Position numbers and translations under genes: made by a program | Notes under the pieces: generated by a model | The model's database searches: none | What the model saw: only the letters and a program-made list of their open reading frames with translations | What the model was told of the DNA's origin: nothing | Shown: positions 11,839 to 25,079 of the stretch, in pieces | Position numbering within the stretch: position 1 is the stretch's first letter | Layout: each line of letters starts with the position of its first letter | Origin: Protostelium mycophagum | Taxonomy: Eukaryota > Evosea > Variosea > Protosteliida > Protosteliaceae | Direction: 5' to 3' | DNA length: 64,000 bases | Assembly (NCBI GenBank): GCA_002081555.1 | Contig: MZNV01002743.1 | Location: 1 to 64,000 of the forward strand

Positions 11839-14800
11839 TTACCTCTGTACATCTGCTTTCTCTAAATCCAAGGTGATGAAACGATCGACTATCATCTTAT
11901 TCCTGTGCTCCTCCTCTGCATTAACAAATAATCTTCCGATGCTTTCACCCCGGGATAACAATTCCCTCACTGTTTATCAGCTTCCCTTGAATCATCACAT
12001 CCTTACCTTCTATAGCTCTTGTAATAATATTCTCCGGCACTCCTGATCTTCGCGCACAGATCATTCCGTGACTTGTCGTGCTCGTTCCATTTACGATTCT
12101 GGTGTGTGTGATCATTCAATAAGGGAATAAATGTTACTTGTAGAGATAAGTCAAATCCTGGGTGTTCTGCTGTATGTAATCCATTGACATATATTGTACA
12201 TTATCGTATCCATCTAATAGTTTCTGCTCGAATATTTCGTGCATATGTGTTGCTGTCAAATGATTAAAATGATGATATTGCTCATACATACAAATAATTG
12301 TCCTCGGACATTCCTCCCCTCTGCGAATTAAATTTCTGATAAATGCGGTCAATAATGACAGTCCATTGATTGGCGCTGTACCCTATTAACCATTATTATT
12401 CATACATTCAGTCATATCATATTACTTTGCCAAATTCGTCAATGATGAGAAGAGACCTGCTTGTGGAATGTCTCAGCATGAGTGATATCTGCTTTAAGTC
12501 GATCATAAAAGTGGATTGGTTTAGTGACACTGTCTCTCTCGATGTTATTCTTGTGAATATCCGGTCGGTTATTCCGATGCGAGCTGAATCTGCGGGTACG
12601 AAGCTGTATATATTATGAGATTTGGAGATCACAGTTTATGAAACGACTACCTTCCCAGGTGTGCCATGTACACAATAGTTCCGACCTTTCCAGTCAGCAA
12701 TCAGTAATAATTCTTGTAGATACCTGTTTCAGATACACGCTCTTGCCGCTGTAGTTTGGACCAGTAATTATCTGGACTCCGCCCTCCCGACCTATATCTG
12801 TTATATTATGGAATTCAAATGTCCATCAAAATACCTCTGCATATGCTTGTATCGTTTGGAATAAAAGCGCCTAGAGAACAGTGTTCGGCCACAGGATTTC
12901 TACCATTTCTGATGTACACTGAGTCGTCCGCCGTAAACTGCGGCCTGTACGTATTATCAGCATAATTCTCAAAAATATGTAAGTACCTTTGAAAATTGAA
13001 TTCTTTGGCGGAGCGAGCGAGTGAGATGAGACAATCTAATCTTGCGATTGCATCGATGACAACATGGAATAGTTCTACACAATAAACACATGTTATGTGT
13101 ATATTATTGTCTATTTACCTTCTTGTTGTAACAAATCGCTCTCTAACTGTCTGGTGATCATCGCCTCTAAATCTACAATATCATTATAAATATCACCCAA
13201 GTAACTGTCTAATTCTGCCGTCCTTGCGTTCTTATAGTATACTTTAGTAGACGTATGGAACTGATAAGTAATTAGCGTAATAATTCAAATTATCTCACTT
13301 GGTAGTTAAGTCCTGGAATATTTCTCTGTACATTAATGTCTATGTTATCAAATCGATTAAGGCACACTTGGCATCCTATCTGCGGATAGTACACAATGTG
13401 CATATCTTCCGCGTATTCCTCCGGTATATTCGGTAACTTCATGTTCAGCCATTTTCATATTAGGGCATTATTTACCTCTTCTTCAGCAACTGAAGTCAAA
13501 AAGCTGTCCAGACCTAGTATCACTGAGAGCAATTAAAGATTACCATATGATATCACCTGCATAAACGTTCTTCATCTCATCCAAATCCCCATGTACACCC
13601 CTCTTCACCACGAGCCGAGACGAGTCCTTGGAATCCTCAAAATCTATGATCGACTCAAGCTTATGTGCCAATGTTCTAAGCCCGTCCGGGAATTGTATCT
13701 GGAATATTTAATTTCTCTTTCGCTTGTATTCCTTCACATAAATTCCCTCATAGATAAGTTGTAAAGAGCCATTCAAATGCACACCATATCGAAGATAGAA
13801 GCCTGGCACGGAACATCCTTACAAAGCTCTCTGATTCTTAGGGAGTAATACATACCCTGAAAATGTTATAACGGTGATTTATCGTCTGCCATAACCTGAT
13901 ATAAATTTCGCCAATCTGTGAGGCTGGGATTGACCGCTCTGATTCTCGATATTATTCTCGGAAGATCTTTGCATTGTTTAATACATCTCTCTAACTCCTC
14001 TAACAGTGCAAAATTGTTTGAGTCCAAAAAAAACGCTATCGTATCTTCCAAAATTTTAGTGCATCTAGGTTTAACTTGTCCCATTTTGAGAATAAACCAA
14101 AAATTATCGAACATCTCACCCATCCGATCTTGGATCACTTTGATATCTGTCTCTGGCCTCAAGAACCATTGTCTTCATTTGTTAGATATTTCACAAACCA
14201 TCGCTGTACCTGAATAATCTTTTTCCTACGGTGGATTTAGTGTGGTCCATTATTCCAAAAAGCGACATTCCTTCTTTTGCCTTTCCACGCCCATTCACAC
14301 TCGGGTGATTTTCTGTGGAAAATATTTGAAGACCTTTGGCTATTATTAATTCGACAGGCGATACCATTGCATAAATACCCTCTAATGTAGCACTGTCCAC
14401 ACTCATTATATTCTCCCTGTAAAATTCAACATAAATAAAAATCAGTGAGATTATTCTCACATGCGATAAGTTGATAATCTAGAGATGGTAAGTGTCTGAG
14501 TGTGTTCAAGCTGGTTAACTATCCCCGTACTAATGAGAAAACCAATCAGTGCTCCAGCCGCTCTCAACTCCTATCGTGAGTGCTCTAAATACTTATTTAA
14601 CATACCATCTGTTCTCTCTCTTCTTGAATAATGGAGAGAATCATCGCAGTCTTCTCTTTTGCAGTCAAATTGGGCGGGAACGACGTCACATTTAAATTAC
14701 AGATTCTTGTTTTACCTGAGAAAGTAAGTTCCTTAATTATACTGATGTACATCAATAAAAAATAGTATCACCATTGGCGATCGAAAAATCAGAGCTCTTT

Positions 14801-15425
14801 AATATTTTGACTTCGTAAGCCTGTTCACTATCCTCTGAAAAGTTTTAGATTCATAAATATATAAAGATCATATCATTTTTTGAAACCTTTCTCTCGCAAG
14901 GACTTGTGTAGCTCCTCTGAGGGAGTGGAGTGAGATAAAATGAGAGATGGCTCGATTTGGAATTTCACTGTACAGAGTGAATTATGGTCTTGAAGATACA
15001 CCAACTCATTCTGAGGCCTTCAAAATTGTTTCCCTCCCATATTTCTGTTGTTGAGAATTCTTTCGTTTTGGTATCATACAAAGCCATCCCTAAACTGCTG
15101 GATCAGAACTTTCATCTTCATATCATGACCTACATTCCTCTCTGGAAAGCCACCGACATAAATCTTCGACCCTCCTCTTCGTCCTCTTCTTCTACCCAAG
15201 GAATGTTATTTTACCCCCTTCAACTATCATTCTTACCGTGTTAAGAGCGTGTCCAACGTTTTTCGTGAATGGAATGTCCTCATTCAGATCTGAATTGACA
15301 ATAAAAGTCTCCTCCTCATCTTCGCTCTTTGTTTGGTTATTCACTTATAATAATATTGTCCTTACAGAATCATCTCGTCTTTTCGTTCCTTTTTTTTCTA
15401 TTCGTGGGATCGTGTTGTTCATCAT
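11839..15425 (-). CDS. MSH5: MutS homologue MSH5 (meiotic recombination)
   Basis: MSH5 pairs with MSH4 to form a clamp that stabilises Holliday junctions and promotes meiotic crossovers. The start at 15425 (MMNNTIPRIEKKGTKRRDDS) precedes an acidic segment and the MSH5-type opening FMSVAFQRGILGMALYDT. The clamp region is clear (ILEDTIAFFLDSNNFALLEE). The ATPase has Walker A ITGPNYSGKSVYLKQ, then FVPADSARIGITDRIFTRI, the MSH5-typical ETVSLNQSTFMIDLKQI, and Walker B LLIIDEFGKGTAPINGLSLL. The C-terminus (MHEIFEQKLLDGYDNVQYMSM) ends near 11839. There is no N-terminal mismatch-recognition domain, as expected of MSH4/5. The STFMIDL signature favours MSH5 over MSH2, 3, 4 or 6. Some exon joins are guesses. 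Confidence 0.9.
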
Positions 15426-15524
15426 CGTGTATTTTGAAATTTAGGATTTTGGCAAATGTTCCACTTTTACGTATGCCATTCAATCCTCAACCAAAGCTTT
15501 TTTATTACAATATTTGAACACTGC

Positions 15525-16800
15525 TCAGAGGACCAGAGCGATGGCTAACACAACGGCAAAGACGGACAGAGCCATAGAGGCGGCACTGTTAGGTCCGAGC
15601 GTGGGGTCCCAGTATATTTCAGCAGGGTTTGTGGCATCGAAGTTGTACACCAAAAGTTGAGGGATCTTCGCTAAAGCCTGAATCCAATGAGTTCATCTTT
15701 AATAAAAAAGTCAAAATTTCTCACATTCAGACCGAATATTTGTTTTCCGTTGATGGTGAGTGAGGCAGAGGCAGAGAGGGCCAAGATATCAGCAGTAACC
15801 TTGGCGCTTCCGGTATTTCCATTCTGGTCTGTGGTGGAAGCAGAAGCAGCCCAAGAGAATCCGGCAGATTTTCCGTTTCTTGTGTATTTGACGTTTCCTT
15901 GTCCATTGATGGTGACATTTCCTCCATTAGCAGATCCGCCACTACAACCGATCAGAGAAAATCCTGTCACTTTTCATGGAGACTTACAGGGAAGAGTCGG
16001 ACTGGAAGACGGAGTAAGAGGCGAGGAGAGCAACTTTAGCATTGTTGTTGGACTTGACTGGGGGTCTGATCCACACATCAACTTTCACGGAGTCGGCATT
16101 GACAGCGACATTTTGGTTTGTCACAGCTCTGTTTTGGACGGAATATCTGAACCCAAAGACATCAGAGTCATAAGATATGATGTTATACTGCAATTGTCAG
16201 GCCTTTCTCAAGTGAGATACATCACCTCAGAGTTAGACTTGGTGTTCTGTACGACGTTGAGTTTGTACAAGTTGAAGCCGAGGGGCGAGGTACTGATCTC
16301 CTCTCCGATATCGTACTTGTTGTTTCCGTTTCCGTCTACATATTGCACTACGGCGAGGGGGTGGAAGCTTGTGTATAACAAGGAGGAGCTGGAGTCGGCG
16401 GAACCTTTGTTGCGTTGGCATGATGCGTCAATGTTGACATCTCAGACTCACCATCCTTGGTGTTCCAGTTGGAAGCACTTTGGTAGTGTGCGAAGTTAAG
16501 ACTTACAAGACCTAAGATACCAGCATAAGAACCAAAGTAGGTGAGATCGGAGCTGGAGCTGGCAGAACCTCCATTCACATTGCTGTCCGCGGCATAACCA
16601 TAAGAGGAGACCTGAGTAATGATCAACCTCCATCAATGAGGAGATCCAGTTACCGCGTTCAAGAGTCTCACGGTGGTGTATTTACGTGTGTCTGCAGCTG
16701 CTTGGATGTTTATAGAGGCTGACACTTGAGCATCCGTCTGGATGACTGTGGCTGCTGCGCAAGCAATGACGAGGAGGAAAGCGAAGGACTTGGCCTGCAT
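15525..16800 (-). CDS. Secreted, probably GPI-anchored surface protein
   Basis: The start at 16800 gives a classic signal peptide, MQAKSFAFLLVIACAAATVI, followed by QTDAQVSASINIQAAADTRK. The body is Ser/Asn/Gly-rich beta-type sequence (VNGGSASSSSDLTYFGSYAG; VTINGQGNVKYTRNGKSAGF). It includes a possible calcium loop, YVDGNGNNKYDIGEEI, whose Asp/Asn spacing is EF-hand-like. The C-terminus is a short hydrophobic tail (AASMALSVFAVVLAIALVL, stop 15525-15527) after small residues NSAAS, the usual layout of a GPI-attachment signal. No catalytic domain is recognised; a role at the cell surface or cyst coat is inferred. The minus frames are supported by continuity over about five exons. Confidence 0.72.
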
Positions 16801-17176
16801 CTTGTGTCTCTGAGAATGCTGAAAGAGCAAACAGCAAGTGAATAGGGCGAAGGAACTGCCCCCGCCTTCGGAGGATATAGCTGAAATTTTTTTTGGCAGG
16901 TCACCAGGTTTCGGCAAGGTTGCACCGCAACATTCTGCACGGTCGTTACGCTTTCTGCACGGTAAGCTCGAGATACGCGTAACTTTCGGAAGGTCACACA
17001 GTAAAGGCTGGCACGTGTCCGTCATCTCTCCCTTCAAAAATTCGCATCTTATGTCGATTACTTCTGAAGTTCCTTGACACTTTTAGTCGGGCCCCGCCCT
17101 TCCCTGCAAAGTCCCCAAATGAATATTTTTTCAATCTTTTCCTTCTTGTAATTCCATTTTTCCATTCAGTTTATTA
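16801..17176. other. Upstream region of the secreted-protein gene, no gene seen
   Basis: 376 bp between the signal-peptide gene start and the DDX42 stop. It holds two copies of TCTGCACGGT (16935-16944 and 16954-16963) on the plus strand and a GC-rich stretch near 17090. Open frames here are short and show no family features. Confidence 0.5.
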
Positions 17177-20100
17177 TCATCGAGGGCCATCAGAAAATCC
17201 GGTCCTTCTTCCTTCTCTGTTTTCACCAGCGTTCTCGTTCGGTTGCGAGACGATAGCATTTTGAAGCATGGATGCTTGCATCGTACCTTCTGAAGAGGGC
17301 ACGAAAACGGACCGTAACGGAGCTGATAGGGGTGCTCCTGTTTTTAGATCAGAAAATAGTTTCACAATTGATTGTAGATACGCACCTCTCGGTGGTGCTT
17401 TTCTGTTGTTCCCAGAACCGCCGCTGTAGCTGACGTCATCAGAGAACCCAAGACCGGATCTATCCGTTGCGGCCCTTCCTTTACCCCTCCCTACTCCTCC
17501 GGCTGTACCAGCTTTCCCGCCAGAATTCAGAGATTGCCTATCTTTCCTGAACCTTGGATTCTGAGATTGTCAGAAAGTAGGTACCGAGTGCTTCACGAGA
17601 AGATATTCTATGATATCACTATGAGATATCTGACCTGCATAGCCATTTCCATCAATTGCGGCGACACGTATTGATTTGCAATCTCTAAATTCCGCACTAA
17701 ATCAGCTGCAAAATTGACGTCCTTGCTTTTGATGAGCAAGGTAGTGGCGTATCCTTTTTCTCCGGCTCTTCCTGTTCTTCCGATTCGATGTGTGTGTGAT
17801 TCTATATTTCTCGCGACCTCAAAATTGACAACGTTCTTTATCCCCTTCACGTCAAGTCCTCTAGAAGCGACGTCCGTTGCAACTAAGATTGGAAGGTTTC
17901 CTGATTTGAATGCAAACATGATTTTCTCTCGGTCTTTTTGGTCCTTGTCGCCGTGTAACGCGGCGGCTGCGGTTCTTTATTATTTTATCATGGAATATCT
18001 TCGAAATAATACCAAGCGATCTCAATAAATCCAATATAATTGAACCGAGTATTTGTGTTGGCGGATTTGCCGCAATTACGATGAAAAATCAGAGTGCACA
18101 TCTTTGCAGATTAAAACTTCTGGAGAAAATCGGAATTTGAAAATTAAAAAAAATGATCTTTTTGAGGATATCTCACCGTGGTATCTCAACATGGCCAGCC
18201 TTGCCGCTATGTCTTCTGTGGACTGTTTTGTCGACCCAAAAATAATGAGCTGTCCCTGCTTAACTAACGCAGGAATATTCACATCTAACCACGCGAGTTT
18301 ACGGTTATAATCGTCAAAGATCTCGACGATCTGTGTGATGTCTTCATTTGCTTGTCCCATGCTTCCAATAGTTATTCTTATTGGGTCGGTCAGAATATCT
18401 CGGGCGAGAAATTCGATCTACAACCAGTCAATACTTTATTATTTTTCAAATACTGATTGATCTTACCTTCTTCTTGAAAGTGGCGGAAAACAAAAGAGCT
18501 GCAAAAAATTAATGATGAGCGTGATATTTGTGCGCTCACTCTGTCTGTCGGGCCTAATTTGCCCAACAATAGATCTGATTTGAGGCTCTACAACCAGTTA
18601 ATGTACACTAAATACACATTTATTGTATATGTCTAAATACTCACCGAAGCCCATATCAAACATCTTATCCGCTTCATCAAGAACTAAATATGTCACTCTG
18701 TTCATTTTGCAACCTTTAGCTTTGATCATGTCAATCAATCTCCCTGGTGTTGCTATCACAACCTGCATATTATCACAATCAACCCATAATCCCGATCTCA
18801 TCTGTAAACCAAAGAAGATCACCTCAGCACCATTTCTGAGAAGTCTGTATTGCTCTGTCTTCTGTATACCTCCGTATACGGGTGCACACTGTATGCCATT
18901 CGGTTTTGCGAATTTTTTGGCCTCTAAATAAATTTGATGGGCCAGCTCTCTGGTCGGGGCACAAATAATTGCGATGGGACCGTCACCTTGGTGATGTTGA
19001 CTAAAATGTCATTATGGATGAGAGTACTGACCTTTTTCTAGTTCGTGTTGGTCCAATATGTGTCCGATCATTGGCAGTACAAAGGCAGCAGTTTTACCAC
19101 TTCCTTGTTTATGTTATTCGTTTCCACAACAAAATCGAATTGTGAATCAGAAGTGTGTTGCTTTGATTGAATAACATAATCAATAATACATCTTCAATGC
19201 AGCTTGAAACTTCAAAGAGAATTCACCTGTCTGGGCTATTCCTATGATATCTCGTCCGGACATCGCGACAGGTATCGATTGCTTCTGTATCGCGGTAGGG
19301 TTCTCGTATTTCAGCTTTGCGATCTCTTTCAAAATACCAACATCAAGGCCTGATGTCTTGAAGGAGAGAATCGGTTTGGGTATGTTCACTCCTGACACGC
19401 TTATCTCTATGATATTTCAGTGAGATTTGAAATATTCGAACAGTTTCATGCCGAAATTCTTTTTGTTGCCCAGAGACATTGTTCAAAATGCAGCAAGTTG
19501 TTCACTTGTGGGATTACATTTACCTTCTACTCTTCTGAAATCTTTCACGTTCTCTTCTGTCATATTTTTTGTATCAGCCTGCTCGACATAAAAATTCTTG
19601 TTGAATGGGTGATATTCTATCTTGCTGTGTTCTAATGCTTCTATTGGTCCTATGTCTCTCTTTTTAATTATCGGATTGTCATCTTTATCATATCTGTAAA
19701 ATAATAAGTTTTCACTTTTTAATCTCATAATTTATTGTGGTTTTGCTTTGCAAAGAATAGTTTTTATATATAATAATCACGATATATTACACATGTATTA
19801 TTATATGTATTATTATATGTACAAGTTCTATGTTACAGAGGCAAAGCCGCAACATATAATATGGAGAACAATAAAAATTACAATGACCTACTCTATCTCT
19901 TCCTCCTTGTTCTTGTGAACCTTATTAGGGTTGAATACGTCATCATCATCGCTATCATCGCCCAGCTTAAGCTCTTCGCCCTTATCTTTAGCCTCTCTCT
20001 CTTTCAGGTGTTTAAATAAGGTCTCTTGATCATCCATTTGTTCCACATCATCACGTATACCCTGCATAATTATAAGATCTTTATTCAAAATCTTTTCTGT

Positions 20101-20662
20101 TTTTAAATAAATGTGACAAAAATTTCTTGTTGAAACATTCATCTCCAATGAAGTCGGCAAACCTTCGAGGCTGTTGGATAATCTTCTTCCTTTAGACCTC
20201 CCATGAAAGCATCAAGAGGATCCTCCTGCAATTTTCAGACATGATTAAGGTCTGATGATACACCTCTAAAGATTTTTCGTCTTCTCTTGCATGATCTAGA
20301 TTCTTCTCCTTTTCCAGAGGTTTTTCGAGATGTGCTTTCTGAATGGTATCAAAGAATGACACCGTTAGAACGTACTTGTTGTGTGGCTGTGGAAATGCCA
20401 GAGACCGGTTTTCCTGCAGCACCAGGAGCTGGTAAATCATTTTTGGGTAAATTGATTGCCGGTCTTTCTTCGAGTGTCACTAATTTACGAACAGGTTTTT
20501 GGACCTCCTGCATCTATCAGTTTCTCTTTCACAACCCAAGACAAATGATGTTCATACCTCGTCATCGTCCAATGTCATTTTCATCTTCTTAATAGGACCA
20601 GCAGATGTCTTCGACTGCTTTCCTCCCAAAGAAAAACCGATATTGGTCCTCTTCTGTGACAT
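17177..20662 (-). CDS. DDX42: DEAD-box RNA helicase, DDX42 family
   Basis: DDX42 is an SF3b-associated RNA helicase with ATPase and RNA-annealing activity. The start at 20662 gives MSQKRTNIGFSLGGKQSKTS, then EDPLDAFMGGLKEEDYPTASK, a segment typical of the DDX42/DDX46 group. IEYHPFNKNFYVE precedes the Q motif (KYENPTAIQKQSIPVAMSGR). Then come AQTG-SGKT (motif I, split by an intron), ATPGRLIDM, LDEADKMFDMGF (DEAD), LLFSATF (SAT), the helicase C region with IIFGSTKQSTEDIAARL, and HRIGRTGRAGEKG. The tail is Gly/Arg/Ser-rich and ends SDGPR (stop 17177-17179). All helicase motifs appear intact. The start lies 98 bp from the next gene's start on the plus strand. Confidence 0.9.
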
Positions 20663-20760
20663 CCTTTCTTGATCTGGTGAATTGTGAGATCAGATCAGTT
20701 CGGCAACTGCGCGGCAAATTTCGACAATTCAAAAATACATCAGGGGCCAACGGCACCTCT
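20663..20760. promoter_or_regulatory. 98-bp divergent intergenic region (DDX42 / coiled-coil protein)
   Basis: The two starts face away from each other across 98 bp, so a shared promoter is likely. I see no clear named motif in it. Confidence 0.4.
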
Positions 20761-23700
20761 ATGGACAGTTGGGACGAGGACAGCGAAGAAGACCCTCCAA
20801 AAAAGAGTCAATCCACAAAAGCTTCTGCAGTGAAGGAGGATTCGGATCAAGATAATTGGGATGATGATTGGGATAAAACACCAGCAACACCAAAAGGAAA
20901 AACACCTTCATTACCGCTCAATAAGGTGAGAATACAATTTGCTTCAAAAGATATTAAACATTTTGAAGCTGATATTTGTAGGCAGCTCCTGCAAGTGGGA
21001 AGGCCACACCACAAGCTATTAGCCCCAGATCTGCCACAGACAGTAATTGGGATGAGTGGGATGAAGCAGACAGCCCCAGGAGCATAAAAAGTGCCACTTC
21101 AAAGACATCCGTCCAATCAAAATTGTCAGTGCAATCGAAAGCCTCTGCTGCTCCTCTCAAATCGGCCGCAACCTCTGCCAAAGCAAGGTAAAAATTAATT
21201 GAGAAGCTGTGGGTCTTGAATAGATTCGTCCTCTTCCGTTATTTTTGGTATTGAATCTATTTGTACAAAAATATTGGTGATGGTGTCTGAAAACAAAAAG
21301 TCCTGTGGTGAAAAAGCCTCCAAAAACTCCAGAAAAAGAAGACAGCGATTGGGACAACTGGGAAGAAGATGAAAAATCTGAACGAGATTCTAATCCGCCC
21401 TCCAGAAAACAATCGGTGACAAAGGTGTAATCCAGTATTTAATTATTTTCCCCAAGGATATTCTTTAGACGCAAAAAGCCGCAAATAGAACAAAAAATGA
21501 TTGATTTATAAGTTTCTTTGACTCACATGGAAAAGCCCCCAATTTTGGCCCAACCTCCAGCAAAAGCGGTGCCTGTCAAAGCGGCGGTCAAGCAGGCCGA
21601 AAAAAAGCCGGTTGTAGTGGCGAAGCCCTCTTCCAAAGACGATTGGGATGAGGATGATGATAACCAAGATGAGGACTCCGATGACGATTATTACAAGAAC
21701 CTTGAAAAAGAGAAGAAGTTGGCTGCTGAGAAAAAGGTTCACACTTGTTTCTTATTTCCAAATGTCAAAAATTCTGCCCAAACAAAATGGAATGTGAAGA
21801 ATTTTGATAAATAATGTCAGAAAATATTTCTTTGACGAAAACAGGTAGCAGCCGCAAAGTTTGCAGAAGAAGAGAGGGAAAGACTTCGTAAAGAAGAGGA
21901 GCAGCGAAAAATAAGAGAGATCGAACAGAAGAAAAAAGACGAGGAGGAGAAACGTCTTCGCATCGCAGAAGCTGCCAGAAGAGAACGAGAGGAGGCCGCA
22001 AGGAGGGAGGAAGAAGAGAGGAAAATGAGAATTGAAGCTGAAAAAAAGAAGAAGGAAGAGGAAGAGAGGGAAAAGAAAGAGGCAGCAGAAAGAAAGATAC
22101 AAGAGGAGGTATCGTCCCATTGTAGATGGATCTATTGCACAGAAACAAATAAATAAAAATGCATAGGAGAGAAAGAAAAGGGAAGCAGAAGAAGCCATCA
22201 TCCGTCAGAAGGAAGCAGAAGAAGCAGAAAGAAGACGTCAGATAGAGGTAGAGAGAAAGAGAAAGAAAGAAGAAGAAGAGGAGAAGAGGAGAGAGGAAGA
22301 AGAAGAGAGAAGGAGAGAGGAAGAGAAGGAGAGAAGGAAAAAGGAAGAAGAGGAGAGGATGAAAAGGGAAGAAGAGGAGAGGATAGCAAGAATAGAGGAA
22401 GAGAAGAAGAGGAAAGAGGAACAAGAGAGGAGGAAGAGGGAGGAAGAGGAAGCCAGGAAGAGGAGGTGATCAGAACATTCATATTCTCAATCTGTATATT
22501 GTGTCTGTGGCTTTGTCACACAATATAAAATGCATAAAAAGATACCAGTGTTTTTTGGTGATTTATGATTCTGAGTTTGGCATGTTCAAATGGATCATTA
22601 GTACTTTCTATTTTTGGCATATTATTCGATCTATGACGGTATATTCTTACATATCTGTGAAGAGAGGAGGAAGAGAGGAGGCGTATAGAGGAAGAGAAAA
22701 GGGAGAGGGAAGAAGAGGAGAGGAGGAGGAAGAGGGAGGAGGAAGAAGCTAGAAGAAGAAGGGAAGAGGAGGATAGAAGATACCGGATCGAAGGTATATT
22801 CAACATCCTTCAGTTATGTCTAATTTGGAGTGTGGTCTCTCGTGTTTGGGCTCTGCCGCAAATCACAAAATATGCACAAAACAATAAAAAATTGAGTGCC
22901 GCAAGTACAGACGATATGATGCAAATCTATGGTGATAATGCTAAGAACGCACACAGAGGAAGAGAGAAAGAGAAGAGAAGAGGTTGAGAGACGAAGGGTG
23001 GAGATGGAAGAAAAGAAGATGAAGGAGGAGGAAGGGGTTCGTCTCAAACTTCTTGAAGAGCGGCTGCGTATTGAACAAGACGAGGCTTTTGTCAAGAAGG
23101 AAGAAGCGAGAAGAAAGAGAGAAGAGGAAGATCAAGCAAGAATAGAAGAGTTTAGGAAGTTAAAAATGCAACACAAGATATTATTGGAAGAGATGGAAGA
23201 AGTTAAAAAAGAAGCCAAGAGAAAGGAGGAGAAACACGATGCAGAGCTCGAGAGGTAAAGATTTGAATTTCTGCAGATTTATTCATTTTTTCAGGAAACA
23301 GAAGAAAATTGAAGAGCTGAAGGATCAAGTCGCTGACCAACTGGACCAATTAAATGAGACACAAGGCACAGCAGAAGAAAACGCGGGCAGCATTGAGGAT
23401 GTAAGGAATCAACTGAACAGAAAAATAAGCAAGTTGAACAAAGAGCTCCAAATCAAACGTGAAGAGATGGATAAAACGCAGCAAGTGATAGAGGAATTGA
23501 TGAATGAGAATATCACATTGCGGAGGCAACTCAGCCTTTCAGAAGAAAAATATCATGCAGCAGAGGCGGCAAGGATGAGAAAGTAAGATGTCACATTCTA
23601 ATATCTCAATTGACTCTGAAATTCTGACGATTTTTCGCAGTGCAGAAGAGCAACAATTGGCGTTGAAGAATGCACGTCACGCCTTTGATAGGGACGACTC

Positions 23701-25079
23701 CGATGCGAGACTATTGAGGGGGCAGATTGAAGCATTGAAAGAGGAGAATACTGTCCTTCTACAACGTAAAAGAGAACGTGAGGACAAGATCAGTTTGGTG
23801 AGATTTCTATGATTGATTATCATTGATCTTTTTATTTTATTTCAATATTTCAGACTTTTCAAATACAAACTACTGTAGCTTTGTCAAATTATTTTTGAGA
23901 GTATAAACAATACTGAATGTTGATAGATGCAAGAAGAGATGATCACAGCATCAAAGCGGGTGGGTATGGCTCAGGAAGCAAATGATCTTTTACAAAGAGA
24001 GATCGAGGAGATGAAAAGAGAGCACCAGAATCACCTCAGGAAAATATTACAACAGCAACTGGTCGAGACCAAAGAATCTTCTGACCTACAGGTAGTTTTC
24101 AGCGAATATTTTAGCGGGAAAATGACCTGTTGTAGACACAGAGAGTCACTATTGAATTGTTACAAGAGAATATCAGAAAACTAAAGGTCGAGAATGATAA
24201 ATTGGAAGGAAAAGAAGATTTACAACTTGCATGGAAAGTCAAGGAAGAGAATCTGAACGAGCGAATTCAAAAAGTAGATTTTTAAATTTTGAATAATTCA
24301 TCATGATTAATTCTCATTTTTCCAGGCCGAAAAGACGAAATCAGAGTTGTTGCACAATATGCATGTCATGGAGGTAGATTTTTATTCATTTTTCAAAAGG
24401 ATGAAGATAAATCGAACTTGCAGGTACAAGAGCAGAACAGCACGAAGATGATCAATATGCTCAAAAATCAACTCGAAGAGTGGAGGAATGTACACGAAGA
24501 CTTGAAAATATCGCACAAAAAAGAGCTCATTCTCGCCACTGAGACTCACAAGTCAAGAGTTCTAGAGTTGGAGGTGACCTTTTTGATTTCTAAGATGAAG
24601 AGTCTCTCAAATTCCTCAGGCAGAAAGAGAATCTATGATGTTGAAAATGGAAAAAGAACAACGAGATCGCGCACAGATGCAGGATTATTTCGAGAAAGAG
24701 GTGATCTCCTCATCGAGAGGATGTCTGAAATTTATAGATCATCACGCACATCAACCAGAAACACCAGATACCAAATTCACCCACCTTTAGAGAAGGAAAC
24801 TCCCTACCTCCCCATTCTACAACTGATACGATGACGTCATCACTAGAAATCTCCCCAGAAATTAAGTTGGCCTGGGCTGCGCAGTCCGTCGACGTTCTGC
24901 AGTTGATGAAAGAAAATCGAATGAAAAGAAATATCTCCAGACCAGAGAGAGACAAATACTCTCACAGAATTCAGGGAACAAGTGAGTCAAAGAATGTTGA
25001 AATCTCTTTTGAGCTTACAAGTGCAGCACTCTCTATGAGCAGCAGCCTTCCATCAAGCTGGAGGAATAACTTTAGATGA
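20761..25079 (+). CDS. Large acidic/coiled-coil protein
   Basis: The start at 20761 gives MDSWDEDSEEDPPKKSQSTK. The first part has repeated acidic-Trp modules (DQDNWDDDWD, DSNWDEWDEAD, DSDWDNWEEDE, KDDWDEDDDNQDEDSDDD) separated by Lys/Ala/Pro/Ser linkers. From about 21850 to 23250 the protein is almost entirely charged helix (RREEEERRREEEKERRKKE and similar), a single alpha helix or coiled coil. Heptad-like exons with Leu at core positions follow to about 25040 (ALKEENTVLLQRKREREDK, MINMLKNQLEEWRNVHEDLK). I recognise no catalytic domain and no family. The last two or three joins are uncertain, and the stop may be near 25045 in another frame rather than 25079. A scaffold or cytoskeletal role is only a guess. 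Confidence 0.7.

Noticed and set aside
15687-16499. 270-residue plus-strand frame
   Set aside because: It is antisense to the secreted-protein gene, whose signal peptide, repeats and anchor tail all lie on the minus strand.
21765-22424. 219-residue Leu/Phe/Ser-rich minus-strand frame resembling a membrane protein
   Set aside because: It is the complement of the Glu/Lys/Arg polypurine exons of the coiled-coil gene.
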